A stretch of 53,300 nt of DNA from Paenibacillus turpanensis (GTDB lineage Bacteria > Bacillota > Bacilli > Paenibacillales > YIM-B00363). Each line of letters begins with the position of its first letter. The stretch's first letter is position 1. Position numbers and translations under genes: made by a program. Where the stretch lies: assembly GCF_011421635.1 (NCBI RefSeq), contig NZ_WTLI01000021.1, forward strand, positions 1-53,300. The letters run 5' to 3'. Shown one piece after another: positions 24,133-34,500 of this stretch. The notes beneath the pieces are model-generated. The model saw only the letters and a list, made by a program, of their open reading frames with translations. It did no database searches and was not told the origin of the DNA.

Positions 24133-26592
24133 GTGAAGGGGCGTTCGATTTCATACTATGTCAGGCTCGTTATGTTTTGTTTTGCCATCACTTCGTTACC
24201 GGTTATTTTACTGGGGATATTTTCGTATGCGCATTCATCGGGCGTTGTTCAAAATAATGTAAATGCGCAAAAGGCGCTCAGCCTCGCTCAAATTCAGACG
24301 AATATTGAGCAGGTGCTAAAAACCGTTGACCAGTCGGCTACGCATTTTTTGAGCTCGCATATGGTGCGGTCGGCCTTAAACGAGCCCTTACATCCAACGC
24401 AATTTACACTTGTCAATCAGCTGAAATCGGAGCTGAATTTTTTGCAGCGGCTGGACACGGGCATTTCGGATATTACGCTGCTCAGCACTGCGGGCCAATG
24501 GATGATGGACAATCGCGGGCTGTACCGTTTGGACGATGCTGAGCTAACCCGGACCTACGCTGATTTTATGCAGGATCCTGCGGTTTCGCATTGGGAGATC
24601 CGTGTGTCTGAAGAAGACGAGACTCTTCCCGATCAGTCGGGTTCGCTTGGGGAAGCGGGTGCTGCGGCCGGTCCGGGCCGGGAGGAAGACGTCAGGTCGG
24701 GGGCTGAAGAAAGCGGCCAAGCAATACCAGGCACGGGAAGGGCCGCAGGGACAGCCACACGCTACGCTGAAGGCGCGAATACAGGAGGCTGCGCCCAACA
24801 GCTGCAGCTGATTAAGAAGCTTCCGTTAACCGCCTTTCAGCCGATCGGGCTGGCGGTAATTACGATCCCGGCCTGCACGCTGGGCGAAAAGCTTTCGTTC
24901 GATGCAAGCCAGGAAGCCTTGCTTATTTTGGATGATCGGCAGCAGCAGGTTTGGACGCAGGGGCTCGCTATTCGCGACACAGAAACCATCGGCCAGTCAC
25001 TGGCGATGCGTAGTGCTCCGGCCAGTCAGCTGTCGCTTGCGCTGGATGGGCAGGAGCACATCGTGACGTACCGCAAGTCCGATTACAACGGCTGGACGTA
25101 TATTTCGGTGATTCCGCAGGCGCATTTAAATGAGCAGTCGCATGGGATCGGCTGGTACACGCTGTGGATTTGCTTGGCGCTGCTGGCGCTGTTTATTGTG
25201 CTGTCATGGATGTGGTCGAAACGAATGTACCGGCCGATCGATTTACTGTACCGGGACGTGGTGGGAACCGCGGAAGGGCAGCCGCCGGTACGAGGGGGCG
25301 ACGAGCTTTCGGCCATCGGCGAGAAGGTAAATACCCTGTTCCGTACCCAGCGGGAGCTGAAGCATCAGCTTCACGGGCATTTGGAACAGCTGAAAACCTT
25401 TTTTATGATCAAAATGGTGCTCGGCGGCATCAAGGAAGAGGAAATCGTCGAAGGCTTGGATACGTTCGATATGCGTCACGATTTTCGTTCCTTTGGGGTC
25501 ATGTCCGCCCGAATTGAGCTGGAGAATACACGATTTGAGTCGAAGGATTACGATCTGCTCATGTTCGCCGTGAATAATATGATTGCGGAGCTGCTGCCCG
25601 AGGAAAAGCGGCTGCAGCCCATTCTCATCAGCCGGACACAGGTAACGGTGGTGACGTCGGATTCGGACGGAGCGGAGCCGTTTCGTCAGGAGCTGTTTTC
25701 CTTGGCGAAGCGGGTTCAGGACAAGGTTGACGAATACCTAGGGATCCCGGTATACATCGGCGTCAGCTTGACGTATCGGAAGCTTACGGAGATTCCAAGG
25801 GCGTACGAGGAGTCGCTGGAAGCGCTGCGCGCCCAGAAGCGCTTTGGCGGGCAGACGATTCTTGATTTTGCCGATTTGGGCGAAAACCATACGCTGCAGT
25901 ATGCTTATCCGATTGCACTGCAAACGGAGCTGATCGACGCGATCAAGCTGGTGGATAAAGAACGTACAGAGCTGCTGGTAGGGCAGTTCGTCGGGGAGAT
26001 CAGCAGCAACGCGAGCAGTCCCCATGATCAGCAGTTTCACGCGGTCCGGCTGCTGATGAATTTACTGAATGTCGCACACAGCTATGAAGTTCAGGCGCTT
26101 ACGATGAGCCGGCAGCAGTCATTATTTGACGAGCTCTTTCAGCTGGATATCGGGTCGGACGGGGAACGCTGGCTGCTGCAAATGCTGGTTGAGCCGATTC
26201 TTGCCGGGATCGAGGAACGGACGGAAAACCGCCATTTGCAAGTGTCGCGAGAGCTGGTTCAGATTATCCACAATGAATTTGAAACGGATTTGTCGATCGA
26301 GCTGTGCGCGGAACGGCTGCATTATAACCCTAGCTATTTGAGCACGGTATTCCGAAAAAGCATGAATGTTCCGTTCAGTACGTATCTTGCCCAGCACCGC
26401 CTTCAGGTAGCGAAGAAATGGCTCGTCGAGACGGACATGTCCGTCAAAGAAATATCCGAGAGGCTGCGTTATAACAATCCGCAAAATTTTATTCGTTCTT
26501 TTCGGAAGCAGGAAGGCGTTCCGCCTGGCAAATACCGCGAGCTTCAAACGGGAGAGCAGCGCGACGGTACATCGACGGCAGAGGGGGAGTAG
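24133..26592 (+). CDS. Membrane-bound AraC-family sensor/regulator
   Basis: An 819-residue one-component regulator typical of Paenibacillus. A membrane helix (about 9-31), an extracytoplasmic sensor region, a second helix (about 341-361), a HAMP-like and linker region, and a C-terminal double HTH of AraC type (about 708-810, LSIELCAERLHYNPSYLSTVFRKS and VKEISERLRYNNPQNFIRSFRKQEG). The start is a GTG with GGAGGGG 7 nt upstream. A low-complexity Gly/Ala/Glu-rich stretch (about 160-220) interrupts the extracytoplasmic domain. The next gene, a binding lipoprotein, begins 2 nt after the stop. Context suggests it senses a sugar or pectin oligomer and controls the neighbouring pectinase. Confidence 0.9.
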   Translation: MKGRSISYYVRLVMFCFAITSLPVILLGIFSYAHSSGVVQNNVNAQKALSLAQIQTNIEQVLKTVDQSATHFLSSHMVRSALNEPLHPTQFTLVNQLKSELNFLQRLDTGISDITLLSTAGQWMMDNRGLYRLDDAELTRTYADFMQDPAVSHWEIRVSEEDETLPDQSGSLGEAGAAAGPGREEDVRSGAEESGQAIPGTGRAAGTATRYAEGANTGGCAQQLQLIKKLPLTAFQPIGLAVITIPACTLGEKLSFDASQEALLILDDRQQQVWTQGLAIRDTETIGQSLAMRSAPASQLSLALDGQEHIVTYRKSDYNGWTYISVIPQAHLNEQSHGIGWYTLWICLALLALFIVLSWMWSKRMYRPIDLLYRDVVGTAEGQPPVRGGDELSAIGEKVNTLFRTQRELKHQLHGHLEQLKTFFMIKMVLGGIKEEEIVEGLDTFDMRHDFRSFGVMSARIELENTRFESKDYDLLMFAVNNMIAELLPEEKRLQPILISRTQVTVVTSDSDGAEPFRQELFSLAKRVQDKVDEYLGIPVYIGVSLTYRKLTEIPRAYEESLEALRAQKRFGGQTILDFADLGENHTLQYAYPIALQTELIDAIKLVDKERTELLVGQFVGEISSNASSPHDQQFHAVRLLMNLLNVAHSYEVQALTMSRQQSLFDELFQLDIGSDGERWLLQMLVEPILAGIEERTENRHLQVSRELVQIIHNEFETDLSIELCAERLHYNPSYLSTVFRKSMNVPFSTYLAQHRLQVAKKWLVETDMSVKEISERLRYNNPQNFIRSFRKQEGVPPGKYRELQTGEQRDGTSTAEGE

Positions 26593-26593
26593 C

Positions 26594-28285
26594 ATGAACA
26601 GCGTACATCAGGCGAAAAGGGAGATCGCGGGGGGTCGTGGGAATAAGGGTAGAGGCCTGTTAGGTTGGGGCGGCTTGCGCTTCTACAGCGTGAAAAGCAA
26701 ACCCGATGAGAGATGGAGGGCCGGCCGAGCAGGGCGAGCGGTGACGGAACCGGCTTCTGTCAGCAGGAGAGGTGCCACACTCTTAAGTCTTGTTGTCGCT
26801 GCGGCGCTGGTTTCCGCTGGCTGTGTAAGTGAGAGCAGTAAGGCACCAGCTCAGGAGCCGAAGACGAATCAATCGTCGGACGCGGCGAAGGACATTTCCA
26901 TGATGCTCATCCTCTACAGTGAGCAGCCCCCGTCCGATCTAATCGAGCGTACGTTAGAGGAGAAAACGGGGACGCAGCTGACCTTGAACTGGGTTCCCGA
27001 TAATGTGTACTCCGATAAGCAGATGTCGTCGTTTGCTGCCGGTAGGCTGCCGAAGGTGATTCAAGTCAAATCCGTTGACTTGGGCAAGCCGACGATTGTC
27101 AATGCGGTTCGCTCCGGGTTGTTCTGGGAAATCGGGCCCTATTTGAAGGAATTCCCGCATATCAGCAAATTTATGAATCGCACGATTATGGACAATGGAG
27201 CCTACTTCGGGAAGTATTACGGCTTGTATTGGGAGCTGCCGATGTCCCGGCAGGGCATTCAGTACCGGAAGGACTGGCTGCTGAATCTTGGCCTGCAGGA
27301 GCCGAAAACGATTGAGGATCTATACCGTGTTTTGAAAGCGTTCACGTATGAGGATCCCGATCGCAACGGAAAGCACGATACGTACGGCTTGGTGGACCGC
27401 AACGATTTGGTTTACGGCGCTTTTAAAAATATCGCCTCCTATTTTGGTACCCCAAACAATTGGGGGTTGCAGGACGGGGCCCTCGTGCCCGACTTCATGA
27501 CCCCGGAATATCGCGAAGCAATGAAATTCATGAAGCGGCTTTATAATGAAAAGCTCATTAACCCGGACTTCTCCGTGATCAGCAAAATCCAGCAGGAGGA
27601 GCGTTTTGCGGCAGGCGAAGCGGGAATGATGATTTCAAACCTGCTGGCAAGCTCCACGATCGAACGGATCAAGAAGCTTCATCCGAATGCAGAGGTTGAT
27701 ATTTTGAACCGGATCAGCGGACCGACGGGCGACCATATTTGGGGAGGCACCGGCTTGGGCGGGCTGTACCTTTTTCCCAAGACAAGCATCAAAACGGAAG
27801 AGGAGCTGCGCAGTGTTCTCTGGTTTTTTGACCAGCTGCTGACGGAGGATATGAACAACTTAATTACTTACGGGATCGAAGGGCGGCATTATGTTCGAAC
27901 ACCGGACGGAGCGGCGAAGGTAACTCCCGATACGCGCGAGCTGCGCGAGCAGGAGACGGAAGATTACAATACGGCTTTCCGTACATTTGATATCCGATAT
28001 TTGAAGCAGGGCAGCATTAACGAGATGCAGCAAAAAATTATTCGGTTGATTGCCGATAATCAAATGATCGTTGTCCATGATCCGGCTGCCGGACTCAACC
28101 CGCCGACACGGGCGGAGAAGGGAGCGGAGCTTGGGGCGATCATCACCGAGGCGACGTATCATTTTATTTTAGGAACGATTGATGAAGAAGGGTTTACCCG
28201 ACAGGTGGAAAAATGGCGGGCAAGCGGCGGCGATCAGATGATCGCGGAAATGAACGAGGCCTATCAAGAGGCGAAGCGGAACTAA
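26594..28285 (+). CDS. Extracellular solute-binding lipoprotein (LplA/YtcQ type)
   Basis: ABC-type family-1 sugar-binding protein. The reading frame from the ATG at 26594 gives 563 residues but puts about 50 Gly/Arg-rich residues before the lipoprotein signal (RRGATLLSLVVAAALVSAGC). A GTG at 26741 would start exactly at a normal signal peptide but has only a weak AGGG upstream. The YEDPDRNGKHDTYGL loop, WELPMSRQGIQYRKDWL and the EERFAAGEAGMM segment are typical of LplA-like binding proteins. No permease or ATPase gene is adjacent, so it may use permeases elsewhere or act as a ligand-presenting partner of the membrane AraC sensor, from which it is separated by one base. Confidence 0.88.
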   Translation: MNSVHQAKREIAGGRGNKGRGLLGWGGLRFYSVKSKPDERWRAGRAGRAVTEPASVSRRGATLLSLVVAAALVSAGCVSESSKAPAQEPKTNQSSDAAKDISMMLILYSEQPPSDLIERTLEEKTGTQLTLNWVPDNVYSDKQMSSFAAGRLPKVIQVKSVDLGKPTIVNAVRSGLFWEIGPYLKEFPHISKFMNRTIMDNGAYFGKYYGLYWELPMSRQGIQYRKDWLLNLGLQEPKTIEDLYRVLKAFTYEDPDRNGKHDTYGLVDRNDLVYGAFKNIASYFGTPNNWGLQDGALVPDFMTPEYREAMKFMKRLYNEKLINPDFSVISKIQQEERFAAGEAGMMISNLLASSTIERIKKLHPNAEVDILNRISGPTGDHIWGGTGLGGLYLFPKTSIKTEEELRSVLWFFDQLLTEDMNNLITYGIEGRHYVRTPDGAAKVTPDTRELREQETEDYNTAFRTFDIRYLKQGSINEMQQKIIRLIADNQMIVVHDPAAGLNPPTRAEKGAELGAIITEATYHFILGTIDEEGFTRQVEKWRASGGDQMIAEMNEAYQEAKRN

Positions 28286-28342
28286 GCAGGCGTAAAGTGT
28301 CATTTCATTGGAACCCTGCGGATTATCGATAATTTGGCTTTA

Positions 28343-28376
28343 GAAGGGGTGTCACGGCGGCGTGGCGCTCTTTTTT
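28343..28376 (+). terminator. Terminator after the binding-protein gene
   Basis: GTGTCACG pairs with CGTGGCGC (two G.T pairs, loop GCGG) and the stem is extended by the flanking GGG/TCT; a T6 run follows. It separates the sensor/binding-protein pair from the pectinase gene. Confidence 0.7.
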
Positions 28377-28496
28377 ATAAAGGTGAGGAAAAGTGGAAAA
28401 TCCTATGCTCGAGATTTCAGCGGTCGGGGGTATCACGATAGATCAAAAGAGATGATTATAGCGGCAGCCGCAAGCTCCCTACATAATGGGTAGTGG

Positions 28497-28514
28497 TTGC
28501 ACACACGTGTGCAA
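28497..28514 (+). promoter_or_regulatory. 18-bp operator-like palindrome before the pectinase gene
   Basis: TTGCACACACGTGTGCAA has perfect 8-bp arms (TTGCACAC/GTGTGCAA) around AC. It begins 56 bp before the start codon. Its left end could double as a -35 (TTGCAC) with CATTAT at 28519-28524 as a -10 (16 bp), so a bound protein would block RNA polymerase. The rest of 28377-28552 shows no gene. Confidence 0.6.
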
Positions 28515-28552
28515 ATTCCATTATCGACATGGGTTAGGGGGAAGAAGACACG

Positions 28553-31500
28553 ATGATGAAAGCGTTACGCATTGCATTGTGCCTGCTGCTGCTGGCATCT
28601 TATGCTCCTTTACTGGGGACGCCGGTTGTACAGGCCTCATCCGGGCTGCCGGAGGGCTGGCATAATATCGAGTATAACGGGAGCGGCGGCTCTACCGTGT
28701 TTGACAGCGATACGGGAGTCTTTACGCTGCAAACATCGGGAGCGGGTATCACCAATCAATCCGCGACGGCGGAGCAGTTTCAATATGCTTACACGCCGAT
28801 CAACGGGAATTTTACATTAATCGCAAGGCTGGATTCATTTCCCTATGCGAGCGGAGCACAGGCAGGGATTTTGCTGCGCAGCACGCTAAATGAAGGAAGC
28901 TCCTTCTTGTACGGATATTTATATGGGACGGGCAACAAGTATCAGCCATATGTCACCACGAAATCCGTAACCGGGGGCTCAGCAGGGAATTCGGGCTATT
29001 CGACAAGCTACGAGGCGGGAACGGTTCCCGAGTATATGCGGATGCGTAAGCAGTGGAATTCCGCAGGAAAAGCAGATGTGTATTATGATTTAGGCACATC
29101 GGACGGAACGAACATTACATGGACGAAGATCAACGGCAAGTCGATTCAGGATCCGGGCATTGTTACTGCGGATACCACCATGTATGTCGGTTTGGCGGTC
29201 GGTAAGGCAGCCACAGCGACGTTCGATCAGGTAACGCTGGTGAACGCGTACACAAGCTCGATGACGACGCCAGTGTCGGAGCTGACCACGACGCCAAGCT
29301 ACTTCCGCCCATCGGTCCCGGCCATTTCAACGCCGGCCGGCGTAGAAGCGTTTCCTGGCAATGCAAAGGTGGATGTATCCTGGAATACGGTAACCGGCGC
29401 AACGTATTACAACGTAAAGCGCAGCTTGAATGCTGGCGGTGCGTATACGGCAATCGCAGAAAAGCTGGCGGTTGATCCGAGCGTGAAGACGGTTACGTAT
29501 ACCGATACAGAGGTCACGAACGGAACATCCTATTATTATGTTGTAACCGCTTCCGATTACTCCGGAGAAAGCGCGCCTTCCGTGGAAGTCAGTGCGAAGC
29601 CGGCTGCGGCCATTCTGCCGTCCGTTCCGACGGATGTGAAGGCGTATGCGGAAGACGGAAAAATGAAAATCGTTTGGAGCAGTGCCAACGAAGCCGACTC
29701 TTACCATGTGAAGCGCAAAGCTTCGGGGAGTGATGCTTACACCGTTGTCGCTTCCCATGTGACAAGCACAAGCTACGTCGATACGGATGTGACCAACGGC
29801 ACGACATACACCTATGTTGTCAGCGCGGTAAACACGGTAGGGGAAAGCGCAGACTCCAGCGCGGTTTCTGGCATGCCGAAGGCTTATATTTTGTACGATG
29901 ATTTTGAAAGCAGAGAGCTTGGCGTGATTCCGCCGGGATACAGCTCGCTTTTGGAACAATCGGAGATTAACAATATTACGGTCATCAACACGCGGGATGA
30001 GGCTTCCCGAACAAACAGCTGGTATGTGCCTAACGAGGCGCCTCCTGCAGTCAATATTTCACCTGAAATTGCAGGAAACACGACGAATGTGCTGTGGGTG
30101 AACGACAACGCGAACAGCGGACGCCGCGGCAGCATGGTTTATAAATTTGCGCCGGTGTCCGGCGCGAAGGGGATTACGGCCCAGCTCGATTTTATGCAGC
30201 CGAAGGTCATCGGTGATTCGTACGTGCTGGAACTGGTGGACAGCAGCGGCAAGCTCGCGCTTTCCTACAATGTGAATTCTTCACCGGTAAAAATCGATGG
30301 GAACAAATGGTACACGATCAAGTATGTGGCCGATGTGGGTGCAAATACGGCTGGCTTATATGTGAACGGCGAGTACCAGGGCAACGTGAAGTTCTCCAAT
30401 CCGGTGACCGACATTGCCGGCATTCAAGCAAGAACCGCTGGATCGTCGCTGGGCATGATGTACATTGATAACGTGTACGTTTATGAGCAGCATGTGACGA
30501 CCCCGCAGGATCTAACTGGAGAAGGTGCGGACCGCCGCGTGGAGCTGACTTGGGATGCGGCAAGCGGCGTGGACTCTTACAAGGTGTACCGCAGCGAAAC
30601 GGCCGGAGGGCCTTACACGCAAGTGGCAGCGGGAGTCGCGACGAACAGCTACTTGGATACGACAGGTCTTGAAAATAATAAGTGGTACTATTACACAGTT
30701 ACAGCCGTAGGAGCGAACGGAGAGAGCGAGGCTTCCAACGAAGCCGCTGCCCTCCCGAACGATGTTCCTCCGCCGTCGGCTGAAATTCAAAACTTTAAGG
30801 CCGTCATCCGCGACAGCCAGCTTACGCTGACTTGGGATGCTGTCGAGGGAGCGAGCTTCTATACGCTGCAAAGAGGAACGACGGCAAACGGCCCATTCCT
30901 GCCGCTGCTGCAGGGCGAGTCGGAGAAGCTGACGGAAACCTCTTACCTCGATACGAAATTAACGAATGGCGTAGAGTACTATTATGTACTGACTGCGGGC
31001 AACGTTGGCGGACTAGGCTCCTCCAAGCTGCTGGAAAAGGTGTCGCCGGCTCCGGCTTTAGCTGCTCCGGTACTGGTCACGGCCGAACCGGCAAATCACG
31101 AGGTCGAGCTGCAGTGGACCGCAGTGTCGAAGGCGGAGAAGTACACCATTCATAGAGGAGTGGTGAACGGCGGTCCTTACGAGGTCATCGGTGAGACGGC
31201 CGAAACCGGCTATACCGATGCGACAGCAGTGAATGGCAAGGCTTATTACTATGTGGTCACTGCGGTAGATGGTACGCAAACCAGCATGATTTCCAACCAG
31301 CTGAAAGCGAAGCCTTACCAGCCGGCTGCCGGGGCGCCTTCGCGTCCAGTGGGCCTCAAAGGAACGGCCCATGAAGGAAGCGTAGGGCTGGCTTGGGAAG
31401 CGGCGGAAGGTGCCGAGTCCTACCATGTGAAAAGAGCTGTGGAAATAGACGGTCAATACACATCGATCGGCAGCACGGCTGAAACCACATTTACGGATAC

Positions 31501-34500
31501 ATCGGTAACGAACGGAACGACGTATTATTACACCGTCTCCGCGGTGAATTCGAGCGGTGAAAGCGCGGACTCAAGTGAAGTCGCAGCGCTTCCTGCGAAG
31601 GTGCTTACGGTTGATGCGAACGCAGCTGCGGACGGCGTCAAAGTGTTCAACACCGTACAGAGTGCGGTAAACGCGGTTCCTGCGAACAATACGGAACGCA
31701 TCGTCATTTATATTGCGCCTGGAACGTATCAGGAAAAGCTGACGATTGATCGTCCTTATGTAAGCTTGGTGGGCGCGGGAATGGATCAGACGCTCCTTAC
31801 TTACGGCGATTATGCCGGTACTTCCGCAACCCAAGGCAAGCCGGGGCACACGGGGAATACGTTCCTGAGCCAATCGGTTGCCGTGACCGCGGATCACTTT
31901 ACAGCATCCAATCTTACGATTGAAAACAGCTCCGGTCCGCGTAAAGACGTAGCACAGGCAGTAGCGCTGCTGCTTCGCACCGACAAGGCCGTTTTTGAAT
32001 CGGTGAGACTGAAGGGCTACCAGGATACACTGTATAACGGAGCGAACTCTGCCGGCCAAGGCCGTCATTATTTCCGTGACAGCATCATTGAGGGAGACGT
32101 CGATTTTATTTTCGGTGAAGCTCCTGCTGTAGTCATGGAAAATGTAAAGCTGGTGCTTGTAAGCCACACGGGCGGCGGCGGACATATTACCGCAGGTGCG
32201 CAGCGAAATATTACGGATAAAGGCTATGTGTTCCTAAACTCACAAATCGTAGATGATGCTTCTGCACAAGGCACATATGATTTGGGCCGGGCATGGAAGG
32301 ATTATGCACGGGTAAGCTTTATCAACACCTTGATCGACTCGAACAATTTCCTGGAAAGCGGCTGGTCGACATCATGTGCAGGCAGCTGTAAAGAAAGCTT
32401 CTTCTTTGAGTACAACAGCTACGGTCCGGGCGCGAATGCGGCTGCACGCGAGGTTTCGACGCAGCTTACCGGAGCGGAGGCGAGTGTAACGGTTCCGCAG
32501 CTTTTCGACGGCTGGGACCCATCCGTTCCGGTGAATCTGCCGATGGAGAACACAGTGCCGACGGTCAGCGTCGCATCCTCCAGCTTCGACAAGTATGAGC
32601 CGAATCAAGCGGATATTAACGTCACGCTTCAGCTCAACGGACATTCGCTGACAAGCATTACGAATGGGGCAGCCGAACTTGGCACCTCCGATTACACATT
32701 GAATGGAAATGTAGTTACGATTCATAAGTCTTACCTTGCGCAGTTTGAGGTAGGCAAGGTGACGCTGAACTTTGTATTCGGCGGCATAACGGTTCCGGTA
32801 ACGATCACGATTACGAACAGCGACAGCTCCGAAATCGGCAAGCAGGTGCTGGGATCGAAGGATGGCTGGGGCGCGTACTCCACAGGCACAACTGGCGGAT
32901 CGACTGCAGCGGCAGCGCAAATCTTTACGGTATCGAGCCGCAGCGAGCTGATCGAGGCGTTGGGCGGAGACAACACGAAGAACGCAAGTAATTCGACGCC
33001 GAAAATTATTTACGTAAATGGCACCATCGATATGAACGTGGATGAAAACGACCAGCCGGTTGGAACGGAATATTTCCAAGCTGACGGTTATGACTTTGAT
33101 CAATATTTGGCCGCCTATGACCCTTCGGTTTGGGGAATGGATGAGGTTCCTTCCGGTCCGCTGGAGAATGCTCGGGCTGCTTCCTCGAAGAAGCAGGGCG
33201 ACCATATTAAAATCAACATCGGTTCAAACACGACCCTGGTCGGCCTACCGAATTCCAATGCCAAAATCATCGGCGGTAATTTGATGGTTCAAAATGTGGA
33301 TAACGTTATTATCCGCAACATTGAGTTTGTCAGTCCGAGAGATTTCTTCCCGCAATGGGATCCAACCGATGGCGATTACGGAAACTGGAACTCGGCGTTT
33401 GACACGATCTCGATCAGAGGCGCGACGCATGTTTGGATCGACCATAATACGTTTAGCGATGGAAATTATCCGGACAACAAGAGTCATAAATATTTTGGTC
33501 GTCACTATCAGCAGCATGACGGATTGCTCGATATTACGAACGCATCCGATTTAATCACCGTTTCCTATAACTACTTCCATGACCATGACAAAACGACGCT
33601 GGTCGGCGGAAGCGACAGCTACGCGGCGGATGAAGGCAAGGAGCGCATTACATTCCACCATAACTATTACCGGAATGTGACTCAGCGGGTGCCTCGCGTA
33701 CGCTACGGAAAGGTACACTTGTACAACAACCTGTATGAGGGAACCTATAACCATGCAAGCTATCCGTTCAGCTATGCAATGGGTGTAGGCTACAAGTCGG
33801 AGATTTATGCGGAAAATAACTATTTTGCACTGGATTCCGGAACGCAGGCATCCGCACTCGTTCAAGTTAGCGACGGAACGATGCTGACGGATCACGGCAA
33901 CCTGTTAAACGGGGCACCTGTAGATATTTCAGCTGCAGTAAAGTTGACGGATGTCACTTGGACGCCAAGCTTGTACCCAGCCATGGACAGCGCTGCGAAT
34001 GTACCGAATATCGTTAGAGCCAATGCAGGCTCGGATGGCGCTCGCCCAGCATTCGACGAGGATGACGATGATAACGACGGCGGTTCCAGCAGCGGCGGTA
34101 CATCGGGAGGCGCTGCAGGAGGAGCTACAGGAGGTGCGGCTGGCGGAACGACAAACGACGGTTCCGGCCGTGCACAGGCTGACCTGAGCGGTGCGGCAGA
34201 GGAGAAGGTCGATAACGGTACAATTACCGTAACGATTGACGCATCCAAAGCGGCGAGCCTCATCACGCAAGCGTCCGCTACTACGGAGGTATTCCTTGTG
34301 CCGGTGAAAGGCACGGCACAGGCGGTGAAAGTGGTCGTGGAAGCAAAGGTTGTAAAGCAGCTGGCGGATAAGAACGCCGATGCGGTGCTTCGCATTGAAA
34401 CGGCGAACGGCACGTACAGTCTGCCGGCCGAGGTGCTCGGCTTGCAGGATTACGCACAGCAAATGGGCGTATCGGAAGAAGAGCTTACCGTCACGGTTAC

